From: Acidobacteriota bacterium
Lineage (GTDB): Bacteria > Acidobacteriota > Terriglobia > Terriglobales > Acidobacteriaceae
Length of the DNA stretch: 8,762 bases
Reading direction: 5' to 3'
Assembly: GCA_028873155.1 (NCBI GenBank)
Contig: JAGWML010000128.1
Coordinates: 1-8,762, forward strand
In this document: piece after piece, positions 6,011-8,762 of the stretch
How the letters are laid out: each line of letters begins with the position of its first letter
How positions within the stretch are numbered: position 1 is the stretch's first letter
The notes under the pieces: model-generated
What the model was told of the DNA's origin: nothing
The model's input: the letters and a program-made list of their open reading frames with translations, nothing else
The model's database searches: none
Translations under genes and position numbers: made by a program

Positions 6011-6973
6011 TTGGCGAAAAGGACCGTGCCTTTGCAGGAACGAAAGCAAGCGCAGCGTCAAAGGAAAACAGCCTTGGCGGCCTCGCGCCGCCGCAACGCA
6101 CTGCGCGTCGTCGCCAGCCTCCTGCTCACTCCATTCGTCGTCCTCCACAGCCAGGCACCACCTTCCGGCGCACCTCTGCCGCAGGCTCCGCTGCCCCAGA
6201 CAGCGCTTTCCACCACCGCCGCCCCAAAGCCGCATGCGCTGCCACCCTGCCCCGTCAAGCCAGCAACACCTTCGCCCCAATTCGCAACACCGTCAACCGC
6301 TTCCCCCGCCTCAATCACTGAGCAGCCCCAGCAACCGCCCGCTCAGCCCTGCAAGCCCGTCAACTGGTTCGCACGCTTCCTCAACGGACCCGAGGTCAAG
6401 CCCCTCACGCCAGAAGAAAAAGCCCGCCTCGCCGTCCGCAACCTGCTTGACCCCTTCAACGCCATCACCATCCTCGGCCAGTCCGGCATCGCCGTCGCAT
6501 CCGACTCCCACTCTCCCTACGGTCCCGGTATGAAAGGCTTCGGAAAAAACGTGGGCGTCAGCTACACCGAAGATATGACCGGCGAGTTCTTCGGCACCTT
6601 CCTCATCCCATCCCTCACCCGCCAGGACCCCCACTACCACCGCATGCCCAGCGCCTCGATCCGCCGCCGCATCGCCCATGCCGCCCTCCAGGTGCTCTGG
6701 ACCCAGGGCGACAACGGCCGCGGCATGTTGAACTACGCCAGCATCGCCGGCTCCGCCATCGGCCTCGGCATCAGCAACCTCTACGTCCCCGGCGAGCAGA
6801 CCCACCTCTCCGCCGACCTCACCCGCTACTCCATCGGCATGGCCACCGCGCCCATCGACAACTACATCACCGAGTTCCTGCCCGACGTGGCCCGCCGCAT
6901 CCACGTCCGCATCGTCCTCGTCCAGCGCATCATCAACCAGGTCGCCACCACTGAAGGCGGCGGTACGCCCTGA
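6011..6973 (+). CDS. Exported protein of unknown function with Pro-rich linker
   Basis: About 313-320 aa. The frame is closed by a stop at 5969-5971 and no ATG occurs before the signal sequence, so the start must be TTG 6011, GTG 6026 or TTG 6032. AAAAGGA (6017-6023) sits eight bases before TTG 6032, which makes 6032 the best-supported start; the longest form is given. Numbering from 6011: a very basic N-region (ERKQAQRQRK...SRRRN), a hydrophobic core at about 30-47 (LRVVASLLLTPFVVL) and cleavage near HSQA|P indicate export. Residues 50-116 are a Pro/Ala/Gln-rich linker. The folded part (about 117-310) contains FGKNVGVSYTEDMTGEFF, PSLTRQDPHYHR, a Gly/Ala/Ser-rich helix (NYASIAGSAIGLGISNLY) and an end near LPDVARRI. 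I believe similar RQDPxYxR-containing proteins recur as hypotheticals in Acidobacteriota, but I cannot name a function. Membrane-surface association is possible. Confidence 0.75.
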   Translation: MAKRTVPLQERKQAQRQRKTALAASRRRNALRVVASLLLTPFVVLHSQAPPSGAPLPQAPLPQTALSTTAAPKPHALPPCPVKPATPSPQFATPSTASPASITEQPQQPPAQPCKPVNWFARFLNGPEVKPLTPEEKARLAVRNLLDPFNAITILGQSGIAVASDSHSPYGPGMKGFGKNVGVSYTEDMTGEFFGTFLIPSLTRQDPHYHRMPSASIRRRIAHAALQVLWTQGDNGRGMLNYASIAGSAIGLGISNLYVPGEQTHLSADLTRYSIGMATAPIDNYITEFLPDVARRIHVRIVLVQRIINQVATTEGGGTP

Positions 6974-7091
6974 CCGCCTAACACCTTCCCCATCAACGCC
7001 TTCACACGATGCGGCGCAGCCCCGATCACGCACCATTCGCCTCCCCCAATTCCCCGTTCAACCCCCGTTTCCGCCATTCGCTGCACCCCGG
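6974..7091. other. Intergenic, C-rich stretch without a clear terminator
   Basis: Plus-strand C-rich DNA (runs of C around 7040-7070) follows the stop codon. I find no stable hairpin with a T tract, so the end of the upstream transcript is not visible. C-rich RNA of this kind could suit Rho loading; that is speculation. Confidence 0.35.
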
Positions 7092-7120
7092 TTGGATGGA
7101 CAACCCCGGAAGTCTATCCT
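7092..7120 (+). promoter_or_regulatory. Candidate sigma-70-type promoter for the radical SAM gene
   Basis: TTGGAT (7092-7097) and TATCCT (7115-7120) are separated by exactly 17 bases. Matches to consensus are only 3/6 and 4/6, so the call rests on spacing and on location upstream of a structured leader. Transcription would start near 7127, leaving a leader of about 125 bases. Confidence 0.35.
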
Positions 7121-7136
7121 CGTACTGACCTTCTAC

Positions 7137-7182
7137 GTTCCGGAGGGTGCCCTTTTCGACCCGGTGCACCCCGATCCGGAAC
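7137..7182 (+). promoter_or_regulatory. Long leader hairpin upstream of the radical SAM gene
   Basis: GTTCCGGA (7137-7144) pairs with TCCGGAAC (7175-7182), and the adjoining GGGTGC (7145-7150) pairs with GCACCC (7166-7171). This gives a 14-bp stem with a three-base bulge (CGA, 7172-7174) and a 15-base loop containing CCTTTTCG. It ends 70 bases before ATG 7253, so it does not cover the ribosome binding site directly. It is not followed by a T run. It matches no riboswitch class I know; it may affect mRNA stability or bind a regulator. The 8-bp palindrome GGTGCACC (7163-7170) lies in its 3' half. Confidence 0.5.
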
Positions 7183-7236
7183 AGGCCCGATACGAACCAG
7201 CACTGGTGTCCGAAGTCGAGCGCGACCAACACATTC

Positions 7237-7244
7237 AAAGGAGA
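7237..7244 (+). promoter_or_regulatory. Ribosome binding site for the radical SAM gene
   Basis: AAAGGAGA is eight bases before ATG 7253, near-ideal sequence and spacing, and fixes the start. Confidence 0.85.
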
Positions 7245-7252
7245 CAGCGATC

Positions 7253-8762
7253 ATGTCCAAAGCAGTCAAATACGCCGAGAAAGCAGCCGTCTACGCGGCC
7301 AAGGGCGCATGGGTTGTTTTCGAGCGGCTGAACCGTATCAGCCCCAACCCGTCCTTCACGCCCAAGTGGAGCGACAAGCCCCTGCTCAAGAGCTATCAGA
7401 AGGAGAAGCCCCCGCTCGGCTGGCCGCGCACCACGGACTCGCTCTGCCCCAAGTGCGTCCCCGAGATCCGCAAGCAGATTCTCGACGGCAAGCTGCCCCA
7501 CGAAGTCCTGCTCAACGAGAAAGTCGGCGAGATCAAGGCCCAGATCATCGAGCGCGATGGCCAGATCCTGATGGTCAAGGACTGCCCGAAGCACGGCCAC
7601 TTTGAAGACGTGATGTCCATCGACCCCGTCTTCTTCAAGCATCTTGAGGAGAGCTTCCCCGGCCGCGACATTCGCGCCCACAACGACGACAAGCTCCACA
7701 AGCACGGCACCTCCACCGTCACCCACGGCCGCGGCTCGGTCCTCACCATCGACCTCACCAACCGCTGCAACATGATGTGCGATCCCTGCTTCATGGACGC
7801 CAACCAGGTGGGCTTCGTCCACGAGCTGAGCTGGGAAGAGATCAAGACCATGCTCGACAACGCCATCACCATCAAGCCCAAGCGGCAGATGAGCGTCCAG
7901 TTCTCCGGCGGCGAGCCCACGCTCTCGCCCTACTTTCTGGACGCGGTGGCCTACGCGCGCAAGGTGGGCTACAACTCGGTGCAGGCGGCCACCAACGGCA
8001 TCGAGTTCGCCAAGTCGAAGGAGTTCTGCCGCCAGGCCGCGGAGGCCGGGCTGCGCTACGCCTACCTGCAGTTCGACGGCATCGGCAACGCCGCCAACTC
8101 CCACCGCAAGGTGGGCAACCTCTTCGACGTCAAGCTCAAGGCGATCGAGAACCTCTACGAGGCGGGCGTCGACATCGTGCCCGTGACCACCATCATCAAC
8201 GGCATCAACAACGAGCAGGTCGGCCGCCTGGTGAAGTTTGCGCTCGACAACCCCAAAGTGATGTCGTTCCTCTCCTTCCAGCCGGTGTCGTTCACCGGGC
8301 GCGACGAGGCCGTCTCCGAGGAGCGGCGCGCGGCGCAGCGCTACACCCTCACCCACCTGGCGCACGACGTCAAAGACCAGACGGGCCTGGGCGAGCCGGC
8401 GCGCGACTGGTTCCCGCTCTCCTTCATCGCCACCTTCAGCGACTGGGCCGACCACGTGCACGGTCCGGAAGAGACCTGGGGACAGTTGAGCTGCGGCTGC
8501 CACCCCAACTGCGGCGTCGGCATGGGCATCATGGTGGACAAGGAGACCAAGGAAGCGGCGCCGGTCACCGCCTTCCTCAACGCCGACCAGCTCGCCAAGG
8601 ACGTCGCCAAGGTCACCGACTACGGCCGCGGCAAGTTCCTCTCCGTGCTCGGCATGGCGCTGGCGACGGCGCGCAACTACAAGCCCTTCAAGACCACCCG
8701 CCACTTCACCCTCTTCGCGCTGCTCAAGAAGTTCGATAAGGGCTTCGGGGTGTCGAAGAAGG
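7253..8762 (+). CDS. Radical SAM protein, Tes/Mss-like (membrane-spanning lipid synthase family), 3' end outside window
   Basis: 503 codons are open to the right edge with no stop. The start ATG has an excellent ribosome binding site. Order of parts: a Lys/Ala-rich N-terminal helix (SKAVKYAEKAAVYAAKGAW); a small metal-binding motif, C65-P-K-C68 with C111-P-K-H114; the radical SAM cluster motif C172-NMM-C176-DP-C179 after LTIDLTNR; SGGEP at 218-222, the usual SAM-contact segment; AATNG and LQFDG along the barrel; and a second Cys group, C414-G-C-HPN-C420, likely for an auxiliary Fe-S cluster. The SLCPKC...DCPKHG module plus CxxxCxxC plus a later Cys cluster is the pattern I associate with the archaeal tetraether synthase Tes (MJ0619/MA_1486) and its bacterial homologues (Mss), which couple lipid chain ends by radical C-C bond formation. 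In Acidobacteriota the expected product would be iso-diabolic acid or branched tetraethers. The family is inferred from motifs; another radical SAM reaction is possible. It appears to be the first gene of its unit, and downstream neighbours are unseen. Confidence 0.88.
   Translation, partial: MSKAVKYAEKAAVYAAKGAWVVFERLNRISPNPSFTPKWSDKPLLKSYQKEKPPLGWPRTTDSLCPKCVPEIRKQILDGKLPHEVLLNEKVGEIKAQIIERDGQILMVKDCPKHGHFEDVMSIDPVFFKHLEESFPGRDIRAHNDDKLHKHGTSTVTHGRGSVLTIDLTNRCNMMCDPCFMDANQVGFVHELSWEEIKTMLDNAITIKPKRQMSVQFSGGEPTLSPYFLDAVAYARKVGYNSVQAATNGIEFAKSKEFCRQAAEAGLRYAYLQFDGIGNAANSHRKVGNLFDVKLKAIENLYEAGVDIVPVTTIINGINNEQVGRLVKFALDNPKVMSFLSFQPVSFTGRDEAVSEERRAAQRYTLTHLAHDVKDQTGLGEPARDWFPLSFIATFSDWADHVHGPEETWGQLSCGCHPNCGVGMGIMVDKETKEAAPVTAFLNADQLAKDVAKVTDYGRGKFLSVLGMALATARNYKPFKTTRHFTLFALLKKFDKGFGVSKK

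Noticed and set aside
5637..6101. 154-codon minus-strand open frame across the divergent intergenic region
   Set aside because: It overlaps both the 72-aa gene in another frame and the start of the 6011 gene, has no good ribosome binding site that I can see, and no recognisable domain. A segment in its middle looks less biased, so it is rejected with moderate confidence only.
7235..8704. 489-codon open frame on the minus strand opposite the radical SAM gene
   Set aside because: Its translation is Val/Gly/Ala/Asp-rich low-complexity sequence typical of the antisense of a GC-rich gene, and the plus strand has clear catalytic motifs and a ribosome binding site.
1..8762. CRISPR array, IS element, tRNA, or phage signature
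   Set aside because: I found no regularly spaced repeats, transposase-like proteins, terminal inverted repeats or cloverleaf-like sequence on either strand.

Overview
The window is GC-rich DNA with strong C/G third-codon bias. I read it as a chromosomal segment of an Acidobacteriota (Acidobacteriaceae/Terriglobia-like) bacterium. This rests on the exported TldD/PmbA-type pair, two conserved-looking but functionally unassigned envelope proteins, and a radical SAM protein of a type I associate with that phylum. No database search was possible, so the taxonomy is inference. I see no phage, IS element, CRISPR array, rRNA or tRNA.

Layout. (1) Bases 1-3403, plus strand: two tandem TldD/PmbA-family proteins with a 4-base ATGA overlap. 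Each has an N-terminal export signal. The first keeps the zinc-protease motif HExxxH and the downstream Cys. The second has lost all of these and looks like a non-catalytic TldE/PmbA-like partner. The first gene enters from the left edge: an in-frame signal peptide precedes the first visible ATG at 114. (2) 3404-4514, plus: an intergenic region with a good sigma-54 (-24/-12) candidate, then a membrane-anchored coiled-coil protein of unknown function starting at 3630. (3) 4515-4647: a convergent junction with two strong overlapping inverted repeats that could form alternative hairpins or a pseudoknot. (4) 5695-4648, minus: a two-gene unit of a 72-aa helical protein (GTG start, strong Shine-Dalgarno) followed 4 bases later by an RlpA-like lipoprotein with DPBB and SPOR domains. 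(5) 5696-6010: a divergent intergenic region with few clear signals. (6) 6011-6973, plus: an exported protein of unknown function with a non-ATG start. (7) 6974-7252: a leader region with a candidate promoter and a long hairpin. (8) 7253 to the right edge, plus: a radical SAM protein with an N-terminal CxxC...CPxH metal-site motif, the CxxxCxxC cluster motif, SGGEP and a second Cys cluster. It resembles the Tes/Mss family of membrane-spanning lipid synthases. It has no stop codon in the window.

The theme is the cell envelope: exported protease-like pair, membrane-anchored coiled coil, peptidoglycan-associated RlpA, exported unknown protein, and possibly an enzyme that joins lipid tails into membrane-spanning lipids. 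These are at least four separate transcription units. The envelope link is inference from localisation signals, not evidence of one pathway. The most interesting item is the radical SAM protein. Next come the exported TldD pair, the sigma-54 promoter/palindrome, the His-to-Asn change in RlpA and the overlapping hairpins at 4524-4575.
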